Counted from the first letter of the stretch, positions 41,972 through 50,610 are shown. The stretch: DNA of 64,000 nucleotides from UBA2336 sp964419145 (GCA_964419145.1 CAYQOM010000006.1:178225-242224), one strand, 5' to 3'. Made by a program: numbers and translations. Notes: a model not told the origin generated them from the sequence alone.

Positions 41972-42151
41972 TTAAAGTTCTTGTACCGTAATCAAATGAT
42001 TCACTTTATTGATCATACCGGCAATCTGCGGAGTCAACTCCACCTCTACCGATTTGTTCACTTTACCAAGACCCAACGCACGCAACGTACGCTGCTGTGT
42101 TTCAGGTCTCTTAATATCGCTTCTCGACTGTGTAATCTTTACTTTAACCAT
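41972..42151 (-). CDS. rpmD: 50S ribosomal protein L30
   Basis: A 59-residue L30 beginning MVKVKITQSRSDIKRPE and ending NKVNHLITVQEL. Longer in-frame starts overlap the rpsE stop; the ATG at 42151 gives the normal family length and N-terminus. Confidence 0.93.
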   Translation of the reverse strand: MVKVKITQSRSDIKRPETQQRTLRALGLGKVNKSVEVELTPQIAGMINKVNHLITVQEL

Positions 42152-42155
42152 GGCA

Positions 42156-42674
42156 TTAACCATTAAACACTTTAGATAATGATACACCTCTGTTCTTGGC
42201 AACCGTTGCCGCATCACGCATGTTGGTTAAGGCATTGAAAGTTGCTTTTACCACGTTGTGCGGGTTTGAAGAACCTTTTGACTTAGCCAATACATTGTGA
42301 ATACCGGCACTTTCCAAAACGGCACGCATCGCACCACCGGCAATTACACCTGTACCAGGCGCAGCAGGCTTAAGCAACACTAAACCACCACCAAATTTTC
42401 CGATGGCTTCGTGCGGAACAGTACCCTTGGAAATCGGCACCTTTACCAGGTGCTTCTTGGCATCGTCAACGCCTTTGGTAATGGCATCGGTTACTTCATT
42501 GGCCTTACCCAATCCATATCCAACCACACCATTGCCATCTCCCACCACCACAATAGCAGCAAAGCTGAATCTTCGTCCACCTTTTACCACCTTGGCTACA
42601 CGTTCAATGGCAACGACCTTTTCTTTCAAATCGATTTCGCTGGCCTTAACTGTACTGATGTTGCTAACTGACAT
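42156..42674 (-). CDS. rpsE: 30S ribosomal protein S5
   Basis: A 172-residue S5, involved in translational fidelity. The N-terminal dsRNA-binding domain reads FAAIVVVGDGNGVVGYGLGK, and the C-terminal half has VGVIAGGAMRAVLESAG-like and NPHNVVKATFNAL blocks. Confidence 0.97.
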   Translation of the reverse strand: MSVSNISTVKASEIDLKEKVVAIERVAKVVKGGRRFSFAAIVVVGDGNGVVGYGLGKANEVTDAITKGVDDAKKHLVKVPISKGTVPHEAIGKFGGGLVLLKPAAPGTGVIAGGAMRAVLESAGIHNVLAKSKGSSNPHNVVKATFNALTNMRDAATVAKNRGVSLSKVFNG

Positions 42675-42684
42675 ATCTCTTTTC

Positions 42685-43035
42685 TTAGAATTTCAATCCA
42701 CCTTCCCGTGCACCTTCGGCCAGGGCTTTAATATTTCCGTGGTACAGGTACCCGTTACGATCAAATACAATTGAATTGATGCCGGATGCAACTGCCTTTT
42801 CAGCAATTTTCTTACCCACGCTTTTAGAATTCTCCATGTTCAGGGATGCATCCTTTGCGATCTCAACCGAAGAAGCCGAAACCAGGGTTACACCTTTCTG
42901 ATCATCGATGATCTGTGCATATATACCGCGGTTGCTCCGGAATACGGATAACCTTGGTCTGTCAGTCGTTCCGGAAATCTTCTTCCGAACGCCTTTCTTA
43001 ATTCTTTCTCTTCTTTGTGTGTTCTTGCCTGCCAT
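42685..43035 (-). CDS. rplR: 50S ribosomal protein L18
   Basis: A 116-residue L18 that binds 5S rRNA. The basic start (RRERIKKGVRKKISGTTDRP) precedes RLSVFRSNRGIYAQIIDD and the C-terminal YHGNIKALAEGAREGGL motif. Confidence 0.97.
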   Translation of the reverse strand: MAGKNTQRRERIKKGVRKKISGTTDRPRLSVFRSNRGIYAQIIDDQKGVTLVSASSVEIAKDASLNMENSKSVGKKIAEKAVASGINSIVFDRNGYLYHGNIKALAEGAREGGLKF

Positions 43036-43063
43036 AGAGGTAGTTGTTTTCTATGATGCTTAA

Positions 43064-43621
43064 TTATTTAGCAGCAGCTTTACCAGCTTTTCTGCGCACA
43101 TGTTCACCGGTGAAGCGGATACCTTTTCCTTTGTAAGGCTCAACTTTACGTAGCGACTTTATCTTAGCGGCCACCTGGCCAATCAATTGCTTATCAATGC
43201 CTTCCAGGATGATGGTTGGGTTAGAACCTTTTTCCTGAACAGCCTGCACCTTCAACTCTTTCGGCACAGCCAAAAAGATGTTGTGCGAATAGCCTAAGCT
43301 CAGTTCAAGTACGTTTGCTTGAGCACTCGCCTTGTAACCCACACCCACTAATTCAAGCTGGTGTTTGTATCCTTTATTCACGCCTTCAATCATGTTGGCA
43401 ATCAATGCGCGGTAAAGTCCGTGCATAGCCTTATGACGCTTTTGCTCAGTTGGGCGTTCAACGATTAACTCACCGTTTTCCTGCTTCACTGTAAAGTCAG
43501 CATCAATAACCTGTGTCAGTTCACCTTTCGGGCCTTTCACTGAAACCGTGTGACTATCCTTATTGAAGTTAACCGTAACTCCCTGAGGTAATTCAATTGG
43601 TAATTTTCCTATTCGTGACAT
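43064..43621 (-). CDS. rplF: 50S ribosomal protein L6
   Basis: A 185-residue L6 with the two L6 folds. It begins MSRIGKLPIELPQGV and ends with the signature VEPYKGKGIRFTGEHVRRKA. It follows rpsH by 12 bases. Confidence 0.98.
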   Translation of the reverse strand: MSRIGKLPIELPQGVTVNFNKDSHTVSVKGPKGELTQVIDADFTVKQENGELIVERPTEQKRHKAMHGLYRALIANMIEGVNKGYKHQLELVGVGYKASAQANVLELSLGYSHNIFLAVPKELKVQAVQEKGSNPTIILEGIDKQLIGQVAAKIKSLRKVEPYKGKGIRFTGEHVRRKAGKAAAK

Positions 43622-43633
43622 GGCTTCAGTCGG

Positions 43634-44032
43634 TTAATACACGTAACACAATACTTCACCACCCACATTCAACTTGCGGGCTTCCTTATCGGTAACTACA
43701 CCACGTGAGGTTGAGATGATCGCCACACCAAGTCCGTTCATCACGCGAGGAAGGGTACCTGTGTTAACATACTTTCTCAAGCCGGGTGTACTTACACGCT
43801 GCAATCGGGTTATGGCCGACTCGCGCGTTTCAGGGTTGTACTTCAAGGCAATCTTGATTGTACCCTGTGGCGTTGGGCCTTCCTCAAACTTGTAGTTAAG
43901 GATATAACCTTTGTCAAATAACACCTTGGTTATTTCTTTCTTCAGGTTGGACGCAGGAATCTCTACCACTTTGTGGTTGGATTTGATTGCATTTCGCAAC
44001 CTGGTCAAATAGTCTGAAATAGGATCAGTCAT
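43634..44032 (-). CDS. rpsH: 30S ribosomal protein S8
   Basis: A 132-residue S8 that binds the central 16S domain. It begins MTDPISDYLTRLRNAIKSN and ends with STSRGVVTDKEARKLNVGGE and CYVY. Unlike other genes of the cluster it is preceded by a 161-base gap with its own promoter and leader hairpin (44055-44117). Confidence 0.98.
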   Translation of the reverse strand: MTDPISDYLTRLRNAIKSNHKVVEIPASNLKKEITKVLFDKGYILNYKFEEGPTPQGTIKIALKYNPETRESAITRLQRVSTPGLRKYVNTGTLPRVMNGLGVAIISTSRGVVTDKEARKLNVGGEVLCYVY

Positions 44033-44054
44033 TTTCTATTTCTTTACGCTCATT

Positions 44055-44083
44055 AAAAAAGCAAACCCGTTCTTTTAAACGGG
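44055..44083 (-). promoter_or_regulatory. Leader hairpin with U-tract upstream of rpsH
   Basis: On the minus strand CCCGTT and AACGGG (44078-44083 and 44066-44071) form a six-bp stem around a six-base loop, followed by TTTGCTTTTTT (44055-44065). It begins only a few bases after the predicted transcription start of the promoter at 44087-44117. It resembles a weak intrinsic terminator or attenuator at the head of the rpsH-rplQ message. Confidence 0.55.
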
Positions 44084-44086
44084 CTG

Positions 44087-44117
44087 CAAAGATACCTAAC
44101 AATTTTTGTTATGCAAA
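44087..44117 (-). promoter_or_regulatory. Internal ribosomal-operon promoter upstream of rpsH
   Basis: On the minus strand TTTG (44114-44117) and TATCTTTG (44087-44094) are separated by exactly 19 bases, a full match to the Bacteroidota promoter. The spacer contains the inverted repeat TAACAA-TTT-TTGTTA (44097-44111), a possible operator. The same -33/-7 pair with the same spacing precedes rplC. Confidence 0.72.
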
Positions 44118-44193
44118 CTGTTACCTGGTTTCGTCCCAAAACTATTGGGAGACCTTGATACTCAGCAACCTAATATGTCGTTTTAGCGCTGTT

Positions 44194-44463
44194 TTACCAG
44201 CTAGCCTTGGTTAAACCCGGGATTTTACCCGCAGAGGCCATTTCACGGAAAACGTTACGGCAAACGCCAAACTTTCCCATATACCCCTTCGGACGACCCG
44301 TAAGTTTACACCTGTTCTTCAGGCGCACCGGAGAGGCGTTGCGTGGAAGCTTATCCAGCGCCAAATAGTCACCGGCTTCTTTCAAAGCCTTGCGCTTAGC
44401 TGCGTGAACCGCTACCAGCTTCTCTCTTTTGGTTTGCCTTGCAATTACAGATAATTTAGCCAT
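44194..44463 (-). CDS. rpsN: 30S ribosomal protein S14 (zinc-free form)
   Basis: An 89-residue S14 of the long, zinc-independent type: KNRCKLTGRPKGYMGKFGVC, VFREMASAGKIPGLTKASW. It lacks the CxxC pairs of the short zinc-binding form. It follows rplE by nine bases and is the last gene before the internal promoter gap. Confidence 0.97.
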   Translation of the reverse strand: MAKLSVIARQTKREKLVAVHAAKRKALKEAGDYLALDKLPRNASPVRLKNRCKLTGRPKGYMGKFGVCRNVFREMASAGKIPGLTKASW

Positions 44464-44472
44464 AGCAAATTT

Positions 44473-45030
44473 TTAATTCTTATTAGCATTAGCGAACGGC
44501 ATCCCGAAAGCCTTCAGGAGCTCGTAACTTTCTTCATCAGTTTTAGCAGTAGTCACAAATGTGATGTCCATACCGCTGATCTTATTCACCTTGTCGATTG
44601 AAATCTCAGGGAAAATGATCTGTTCTTTTACACCGAGCGTGTAGTTACCACGGCCATCAAATCCTTTCGGATTCACACCACGGAAGTCACGTACACGGGG
44701 AAGCGCAATGTTCATGAGCCTGTCGAGGAACTCATACATCTTGCTGCCGCGAAGGGTAACTTTCACACCAATCGGCATGTCTTCACGTAACTTGAAGTTT
44801 GAAATCGCCTTCTTTGACTTGGTAGCCACGGCCTTTTGACCGGTAATGGCGGTAATTTCTTCAAGGGCAACATCGATCAACTTCTTATCAGTTACGGCAA
44901 TACCCATACCCTTGTTGATGCTGATCTTTTCAATTTTAGGAACCTGCATTACCGAGCTGTACTGAAACTTATCTTTCAGAGCCGGTACGATTTCCTTCAC
45001 ATACTTTTCTTTTAATCTTGGAGTAGCCAT
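44473..45030 (-). CDS. rplE: 50S ribosomal protein L5
   Basis: A 185-residue L5 that binds 5S rRNA and contacts P-site tRNA. It contains KIEKISINKGMG, KAISNFKLREDMPIGVKVTL and DFRGVNPKGFDGRGNYTLG. It overlaps the rplX stop by one base. Confidence 0.98.
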   Translation of the reverse strand: MATPRLKEKYVKEIVPALKDKFQYSSVMQVPKIEKISINKGMGIAVTDKKLIDVALEEITAITGQKAVATKSKKAISNFKLREDMPIGVKVTLRGSKMYEFLDRLMNIALPRVRDFRGVNPKGFDGRGNYTLGVKEQIIFPEISIDKVNKISGMDITFVTTAKTDEESYELLKAFGMPFANANKN

Positions 45031-45371
45031 TATTTTATCAATTCTCCGGTTTTCTTAGAATATCGTTGCAGCTTACCCTTTTCGTTTAGCTTACGGCCAA
45101 CGCGGGTAGGATTACCACTGGCAGGATCAAGGAGCATCAGGTTGCTGATGTGAACACCTGCTTCAGTCTTCTTAATTCCTCCCTCAGGCTTGCCTGCTGA
45201 AGGTTTCTCATGCTTCGTAACAATGTTGATACCCTCAACAATCGCACGGTTCTTAGCGGTTACAACTTCCAATACCTTACCGGTTTTGCCTTTATCGTCT
45301 CCGGCAATAACCTTCACCATATCGCCTTTGCGAATGTGCAGTTTGGGTTGCTTGTTAAACTTTCTGTTCAT
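45030..45371 (-). CDS. rplX: 50S ribosomal protein L24
   Basis: A 113-residue L24 with the KOW motif (IRKGDMVKVIAGDDKGKTGK) and the continuation VVTAKNRAIVEGINIVTKHE. It is an early assembly protein near the exit tunnel, four bases after rplN. Confidence 0.97.
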   Translation of the reverse strand: MNRKFNKQPKLHIRKGDMVKVIAGDDKGKTGKVLEVVTAKNRAIVEGINIVTKHEKPSAGKPEGGIKKTEAGVHISNLMLLDPASGNPTRVGRKLNEKGKLQRYSKKTGELIK

Positions 45372-45375
45372 GGTA

Positions 45376-45744
45376 TTAAATCACTTCAGGTGCCAATGAC
45401 ACTATTTTCATAAACTGCTTCTCTCTCAACTCACGAGCAACCGGACCGAAGATACGGGTTCCACGAGGCTCATCCTGAGCGTTCAACAGTACGGCAGCGT
45501 TATCTTCAAAGCGAATGTAAGAGCCGTCTTTTCTTCTCACTTCCTTGGTGGTTCTTACAACCACAGCACGTGACACGGTACCTTTCTTTACCTGGCTGCT
45601 CGGCATAGCCGACTTAACCGTCACAACAATTTTATCGCCTACTGTTGCGTAGCGCTTGCTGCTTCCACCCAATACGTGAACGCAAAGCACTTCTTTAGCA
45701 CCGCTATTATCTGCAACAGAAAGTCTTGATTCGGTTTGTATCAT
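45376..45744 (-). CDS. rplN: 50S ribosomal protein L14
   Basis: A 122-residue L14, starting MIQTESRLSVADNSGAKEV and ending ARELREKQFMKIVSLAPEVI. It lies at the subunit interface and is two bases from rpsQ. Confidence 0.98.
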   Translation of the reverse strand: MIQTESRLSVADNSGAKEVLCVHVLGGSSKRYATVGDKIVVTVKSAMPSSQVKKGTVSRAVVVRTTKEVRRKDGSYIRFEDNAAVLLNAQDEPRGTRIFGPVARELREKQFMKIVSLAPEVI

Positions 45745-45746
45745 GA

Positions 45747-46001
45747 TTACTTCGCTTTTTCGATAATCTCAACTAATCTCCAACGCTTGCTTTTGCTCAA
45801 CGGACGTGTTTCTGAAATCAGCACGGTATCACCAATACCAGCTTCGTTCTTCTCATCGTGAGCCATGAATTTGGTGGTTTTGTGAACGAACTTGCCGTAG
45901 ATCGGGTGCTTAACCTTACGGTCTACCGCTACAGTGATGCTCTTTGTCATCTTGTTGCTCACTACTTTACCAATTCTCTCTTTTCTAAGGTTCCTTTCCA
46001 T
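45747..46001 (-). CDS. rpsQ: 30S ribosomal protein S17
   Basis: An 84-residue S17 with OB fold: RKERIGKVVSNKMTKSITV and VLISETRPLSKSKRWRLVE. It is five bases downstream of rpmC. Confidence 0.97.
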   Translation of the reverse strand: MERNLRKERIGKVVSNKMTKSITVAVDRKVKHPIYGKFVHKTTKFMAHDEKNEAGIGDTVLISETRPLSKSKRWRLVEIIEKAK

Positions 46002-46006
46002 AGGAA

Positions 46007-46201
46007 TTATTTTTGACGTTCTTTAGCGCTCAACTCCGTGTTTAAGCGGGCAATGAGCTTTCTTGTTTCTCTGATCTTCATCGGGTTTTCAACAGCTGAA
46101 ACCTGGTGCGCAAATTTCATTTTGCGAAGTGTTTCCTTCTCACTGGTGATTTTCTCACGCAGCTCGGTCACATTTAATTCTTTTATTTCGTTGCTCTTCA
46201 T
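46007..46201 (-). CDS. rpmC: 50S ribosomal protein L29
   Basis: A 64-residue two-helix L29 beginning MKSNEIKELNVTELREKI, with the conserved KMKFAHQVSAVENPMKIRET. It sits near the tunnel exit and lies 15 bases after rplP. Confidence 0.96.
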   Translation of the reverse strand: MKSNEIKELNVTELREKITSEKETLRKMKFAHQVSAVENPMKIRETRKLIARLNTELSAKERQK

Positions 46202-46216
46202 GGCTCGATTGTTCTA

Positions 46217-46636
46217 CTATTCTACGTAGTCGCGTCTTACTGTAAACTTGGTTTTAATAGGCAGCTTACCTTCGGCAAGGCGCAACGCTTCTTTTGCTGT
46301 AGCCATGTTTACACCACCTGCTTCAAACAAAATGGTACCGGGCTTAATTACAGCTACCCAATATTCAGGAGCACCCTTACCCTTACCCATACGAACCTCT
46401 GCAGGCTTCTGAGTGATGGGCTTATCCGGGAAAATGCGAATCCAAACCTGACCTTCACGCTTCATCGCACGCGTTACGGCAATACGAGCAGCTTCTAACT
46501 GGCGGGAGGTTATCCAGCCACCTTCCAGGCTTTTCAGACCAAATGAACCGAATGCAATTGTATGTCCGCGTGTGGCAATACCTTTCACACGGCCTTTCTG
46601 CATTTTTCTGAACTTGGTACGTTTCGGTTGTAACAT
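46217..46636 (-). CDS. rplP: 50S ribosomal protein L16
   Basis: A 139-residue L16 beginning MLQPKRTKFRKMQKGRVKG, with GSFGLKSLEGGWITSRQLEA and GKGKGAPEYWVAVIKPG. It helps form the A site of the large subunit. Confidence 0.98.
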   Translation of the reverse strand: MLQPKRTKFRKMQKGRVKGIATRGHTIAFGSFGLKSLEGGWITSRQLEAARIAVTRAMKREGQVWIRIFPDKPITQKPAEVRMGKGKGAPEYWVAVIKPGTILFEAGGVNMATAKEALRLAEGKLPIKTKFTVRRDYVE

Positions 46637-46666
46637 TGCTACCTAACTTTAATAAGTCTCTTTATC

Positions 46667-47449
46667 TTAACGTTTTTCTCTGCGATTTTCACCACCGCGA
46701 CCAGTACGACCTCCACGGCCTTCCTGTCTTCTTCTTCCGCCACGATCTCCACCACGCTCTGCACCAGCACCCTGACCAGCACCTGTGTTGCTTACTACAC
46801 CAACATTAGGCGACAGATCGCGCTTACCATAAACTTCTCCTTTGAAGATCCATACTTTGATACCGATCTTACCGTAAACGGTTTGTGCTTCTGATACCGC
46901 ATAATCGATATCGGCACGAAGGGTATGCAACGGAATACGTCCTTCTTTGTATTGTTCAGTACGGGCCATATCGGCACCGGCCAAACGACCAGAAACTTTA
47001 ATCTTGATTCCTTCTGCGCCTACACGGATAGCAGAAGCAATCGCCTGCTTCATGGCACGCTTATAGGAAATACGCGCTTCAATTTGTTGTGCGATTGATT
47101 CGCCAACAAGCTTAGCATCTAATTCCGGGCGTTTGATTTCGAAGATGTTGATCTGAACATCCTTACCGGTGATCTTTTTCAACTCTTCCTTAATCTTATC
47201 TACTTCAGTTCCACCCTTTCCTATAACCACACCCGGACGAGCCGTGTGAATGGTAAGGGTAATGCGCTTTAACGTGCGTTCAATAACAACTTTAGCGATA
47301 CCGCCTTTTGGGATACGGGCATCGATGTATTTTCTGATCTTCTGGTCTTCAACCAACTTGTCGGAGAATGTATTTCCGCCATACCAGTTGGAATCCCAAC
47401 CGCGAACGATACCCAGACGAAGTCCTATAGGGTTAATTTTTTGTCCCAT
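46667..47449 (-). CDS. rpsC: 30S ribosomal protein S3 with Arg/Gly-rich C-terminal tail
   Basis: A 260-residue S3. It begins MGQKINPIGLRLGIVRGWDS; the KH domain has RPGVVIGKGGTEVDKIKEEL; the C-terminal domain has GRLAGADMARTEQYKEGRIP. The last roughly 45 residues form a tail with RGG units (AERGGDRGGRRRQEGRGG, RTGRGGENRREKR), a type of sequence that binds RNA. The gene starts at the base before the rplV stop. Confidence 0.97.
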   Translation of the reverse strand: MGQKINPIGLRLGIVRGWDSNWYGGNTFSDKLVEDQKIRKYIDARIPKGGIAKVVIERTLKRITLTIHTARPGVVIGKGGTEVDKIKEELKKITGKDVQINIFEIKRPELDAKLVGESIAQQIEARISYKRAMKQAIASAIRVGAEGIKIKVSGRLAGADMARTEQYKEGRIPLHTLRADIDYAVSEAQTVYGKIGIKVWIFKGEVYGKRDLSPNVGVVSNTGAGQGAGAERGGDRGGRRRQEGRGGRTGRGGENRREKR

Positions 47450-47914
47450 CTATTCCTTAGTTTCTTGTTCAGTTGCTACGCTTTCATTTTTCTTCAGGCT
47501 ATCCAACACCAGCGTTACATGGTTGGAACGCTTACGAACGCGGTGCGCTCTTCCTTGGGGAGCCGGACGAAGTCTTTTCAAAATTCGACCACCATCAACC
47601 CAAACATCCTTTACATATAAATCTGCTTCTTCAAGCTTGGCTTCCTGGTTCTTGTTCTCCCAGTTAGCAATAGCAGAAAGAAGAAGTTTCTCCAATTTGA
47701 ACGAACCCATTTTAGGTTCATACTTGAGAATATTGAGGGCTTTGTTCACGCGCTCACCACGGATCAAATCGGCAACCAGCCTCATTTTACGTGGAGATGT
47801 GGGAACATTCTTCAGCTTGGCTACAACCTCTCCGGTTTTAGCCGCTTCCTTGCGTGCATCACGCTTTTCCCTTTTTACGACAGACCTTTTAGTCTTTTTC
47901 TCTACAGCTTCCAT
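47450..47914 (-). CDS. rplV: 50S ribosomal protein L22
   Basis: A 154-residue L22 lining the exit tunnel: LKNVPTSPRKMRLVADLIRG and the tunnel loop GGRILKRLRPAPQGRAHRV. An N-terminal basic extension of about 30 residues precedes the normal domain. Confidence 0.97.
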   Translation of the reverse strand: MEAVEKKTKRSVVKREKRDARKEAAKTGEVVAKLKNVPTSPRKMRLVADLIRGERVNKALNILKYEPKMGSFKLEKLLLSAIANWENKNQEAKLEEADLYVKDVWVDGGRILKRLRPAPQGRAHRVRKRSNHVTLVLDSLKKNESVATEQETKE

Positions 47915-47920
47915 GACTTA

Positions 47921-48193
47921 CTAAGCTTCTTTTCTGTTACCGGAGTGACCTTTGAACGTGCGGGTAGGTGCAAATTCACCTAACTTATGTCCCACCATGT
48001 TTTCGGTTACGTAAACCGGAATGAATTTATTTCCATTGTGAACCGCAAACGTGTGGCCGATCATCTCAGGGGTAATTGTTGATCTGCGTGACCATGTTTT
48101 GATCACTGATTTTTTACCTGACTTCTCGGTTGCCTCTACTTTCTTAAGCAGACGGAAATCGCAATACGGTCCTTTTTTAATCGAGCGTCCCAT
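47921..48193 (-). CDS. rpsS: 30S ribosomal protein S19
   Basis: A 90-residue S19 beginning MGRSIKKGPYCDFRLLKKV, with TWSRRSTITPEMIGHTFAVH and ending KLGEFAPTRTFKGHSGNRK. It overlaps the rplB stop by one base. Confidence 0.98.
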   Translation of the reverse strand: MGRSIKKGPYCDFRLLKKVEATEKSGKKSVIKTWSRRSTITPEMIGHTFAVHNGNKFIPVYVTENMVGHKLGEFAPTRTFKGHSGNRKEA

Positions 48194-49017
48194 TATTTTT
48201 TCCTCCTGGATATGATTAATCGATCAGAATACTTTTTCGGATGACGGGTTTTCTTACCCTTGGCAATCAAGCCCTTGCGTGAGCGCGGGTGACCACCTGA
48301 AGCACGTCCTTCACCACCACCCATCGGATGATCAACAGGGTTCATAGAAACACCACGGTTACGAGGTCTTCTTCCCTTCCAACGTGTGCGACCAGCCTTA
48401 CCCACACTTTCGTTCATGTGATCGGCATTGGAAACAGCACCTACGGTAGCCATACACACTTCCAATACATTACGCATTTCACCAGAAGGCATCTTCAATG
48501 TTGCCAAACCGTTTTCACGAGCCAGCAACTGAACAAAAGAACCGGCACTGCGTGCAATTGCACCACCTTTACCAGGCTTCAGTTCAACATTGTGAACAAT
48601 AGTACCTAACGGAATTTTTGCAAGCGGAAGTGCATTTCCTACTTCAGGGGCAACTTCAGCACCTGAAACAACCTGCTGCCCGGACTTTAATCCGTTCGGA
48701 GCAAGAATGTATGCCTTTGCACCATCTGCATAGTGCAACAAAGCAATACGCGCAGAGCGTGTAGGATCATATTCAATCGACTTCACCGTAGCCGGAACAC
48801 CAGCCTTTTCACGCTTGAAGTCAATGATTCTTATCTTCTGCTTATGACCACCACCGATGTAGCGCATGGTCATTTTACCGTTATTATTTCTTCCCCCGGA
48901 TTTCTTACGCGTAGTTACCAGCGACTTTTCAGGAGCTGAGGCCGAGATGTCTTCAAAAGACGGGGCCAGCCTGTGTCGTGTGCCTGGTGTTACCGGTTTT
49001 AGTTTCTTCAACGCCAT
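48193..49017 (-). CDS. rplB: 50S ribosomal protein L2
   Basis: A 274-residue L2 needed for subunit association and peptidyl transfer: RNNNGKMTMRYIGGGHKQ, and the C-terminal GVSMNPVDHPMGGGEGRASG with the conserved His. It follows rplW by ten bases. Confidence 0.98.
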   Translation of the reverse strand: MALKKLKPVTPGTRHRLAPSFEDISASAPEKSLVTTRKKSGGRNNNGKMTMRYIGGGHKQKIRIIDFKREKAGVPATVKSIEYDPTRSARIALLHYADGAKAYILAPNGLKSGQQVVSGAEVAPEVGNALPLAKIPLGTIVHNVELKPGKGGAIARSAGSFVQLLARENGLATLKMPSGEMRNVLEVCMATVGAVSNADHMNESVGKAGRTRWKGRRPRNRGVSMNPVDHPMGGGEGRASGGHPRSRKGLIAKGKKTRHPKKYSDRLIISRRKK

Positions 49018-49027
49018 TGTTCAATAA

Positions 49028-49315
49028 TTATACGTTGCTATAAAAATCTATTACTTCACCTGCGGCCAATGTTACAATGGCCTTCTTGTAGTTGGGCTTG
49101 CGGCCGGTTAGCACACCTGCTTTGGTGTAACGGGATTTTTGCTTACCCATTACGCGCATGGTATTCACCTTCTCAACCGTTACGCCATACTGCTTTTCAA
49201 CAGCTTGCTTGATCTCTACTTTGTTTGCTTCAATATCTACAATGAAGCCGTATTTACCCTTTTCATTCAGGGCAGATACTTTTTCTGTTACCAGGGGCTT
49301 CTTCAGTACGCTCAT
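49028..49315 (-). CDS. rplW: 50S ribosomal protein L23
   Basis: A 95-residue L23 at the tunnel exit, the docking site of trigger factor and SRP: LKKPLVTEKVSALNEKGKYG and VEKVNTMRVMGKQKSRY. Its start overlaps the rplD stop by four bases. Confidence 0.97.
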   Translation of the reverse strand: MSVLKKPLVTEKVSALNEKGKYGFIVDIEANKVEIKQAVEKQYGVTVEKVNTMRVMGKQKSRYTKAGVLTGRKPNYKKAIVTLAAGEVIDFYSNV

Positions 49316-49947
49316 GACTCTTTATTTAAAATGTTCTCCACTTTGCTTACTGAGCTCTCAACGAAAATGACATTATCCGCATTGATTACATCATAGGTGT
49401 TGATCTGATCGGCAGTGGTAATTTTTGCCTGCTTCAGGTTTCTTCCTGAAAGCACCACACCCTTGTTATTCTCAGGCAATACCAACAACGTCTTCTTATC
49501 AGCTAATGACAAAGCCGACAACATGTTGAGGTACTGTTTAGTCTTGGGTGCTTCGAAATTGAAATCTTCAATAACGGCAATGGCATTATCCTTTGCCTTA
49601 TATGTAAGAGCCGACTTACGCGCCAGATCTTTTACTTTCTTGTTCAGTTTGAACGAGTAGTCGCGGGGTTGAGGACCAAATATACGTCCACCACCTTTAA
49701 ACTGAGGGTTCTTGATGTTACCCGCACGCGCTCCTCCGGTACCCTTCTGCTTCTTGATTTTCTTGCTGGAGCCAGAAATCTCGTTACGCTGCTTCGACTT
49801 GTGCGTACCCTGACGCTGGTTGGCCAGGTAACTCTTCACGTCCAGGTAAATGGCGTGGTCGTTTGGCTCGATGGCAAATACGGCATCGGAAAGACTCACT
49901 TTCTTATCGGTTTGCTCTCCGCTATATTTTACTACACTTACTTCCAT
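49312..49947 (-). CDS. rplD: 50S ribosomal protein L4
   Basis: A 211-residue L4 with the tunnel loop GSSKKIKKQKGTGGARAGNI and GGGRIFGPQPRDYSFKLNKK. In E. coli L4 represses its own operon; whether the rplC leader hairpin (50611-50633) plays a similar part here is unknown. It overlaps rplC by one base. Confidence 0.98.
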   Translation of the reverse strand: MEVSVVKYSGEQTDKKVSLSDAVFAIEPNDHAIYLDVKSYLANQRQGTHKSKQRNEISGSSKKIKKQKGTGGARAGNIKNPQFKGGGRIFGPQPRDYSFKLNKKVKDLARKSALTYKAKDNAIAVIEDFNFEAPKTKQYLNMLSALSLADKKTLLVLPENNKGVVLSGRNLKQAKITTADQINTYDVINADNVIFVESSVSKVENILNKES

Positions 49948-50579
49948 TACTTCTGCAGAATTACAGTTGAGTTTATAGCTCCCGGAACAGAGCCACTTAC
50001 AATGATCAGGTTTTGATCAGCCATGATTTTCACCACACGCAGGTTGGTTACTTTCACACGATCGTTACCCATACGGCCCGCCAGGCGCTTGCCTTTTGGT
50101 ACACGGGAAGCAAATGACGCGTTACCCATGGAACCAGGTGCACGCAAACGGTTATGCTGACCGTGAGTGGCTTCACCCACACCGCTAAAGCCGTGGCGCT
50201 TTACAACACCTTGGAACCCGCGGCCCTTGGAGGTGCCCACGGCATCCAACCAATCGCCTTCCTTAAATACGTCTTGAACGCGAACCTCCTTACCTAATTC
50301 AATGATGCCATCGAACTCGGAACGGAAATCGCGAAACTCAACGGTGTTGCGCTTAGGGGTGGTGCTTGCTTTCTTGAAATGCCCGATAAGAGCTTTCGGT
50401 GTGTTTTTCTCTTTGGCCTCGCCAAATGATAACTGAACTGCACGGTAACCGTCAGTGTCAGCGTTTTTTACTTGAGTGACTACGCAGGGACCAGCTTCGA
50501 TAACCGTGCAGGCGATGTTCTCACCTTCAGGGCCATATACGCTCGTCATTCCTACTTTTCGTCCTATAATTCCAGGCAT
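49947..50579 (-). CDS. rplC: 50S ribosomal protein L3
   Basis: A 210-residue L3, an early assembly protein near the peptidyl-transferase centre: MPGIIGRKVGMTSVYGPEG and VKRHGFSGVGEATHGQHNRL. The frame is open 75 bases further upstream, but that part covers the promoter and hairpin region, so ATG at 50579 is the start. It is the first gene of the cluster; rpsJ, which normally precedes it, is not here. Confidence 0.97.
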   Translation of the reverse strand: MPGIIGRKVGMTSVYGPEGENIACTVIEAGPCVVTQVKNADTDGYRAVQLSFGEAKEKNTPKALIGHFKKASTTPKRNTVEFRDFRSEFDGIIELGKEVRVQDVFKEGDWLDAVGTSKGRGFQGVVKRHGFSGVGEATHGQHNRLRAPGSMGNASFASRVPKGKRLAGRMGNDRVKVTNLRVVKIMADQNLIIVSGSVPGAINSTVILQK

Positions 50580-50610
50580 GGTTGAAACCTTTTTATGCTG
50601 TTTTTCAGGA

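Noticed and set aside
47250..47924. 224-codon open frame on the plus strand
   Set aside because: Antisense to rpsC and rplV, both certain genes; low-complexity Ser/Arg/Phe composition typical of a shadow frame.
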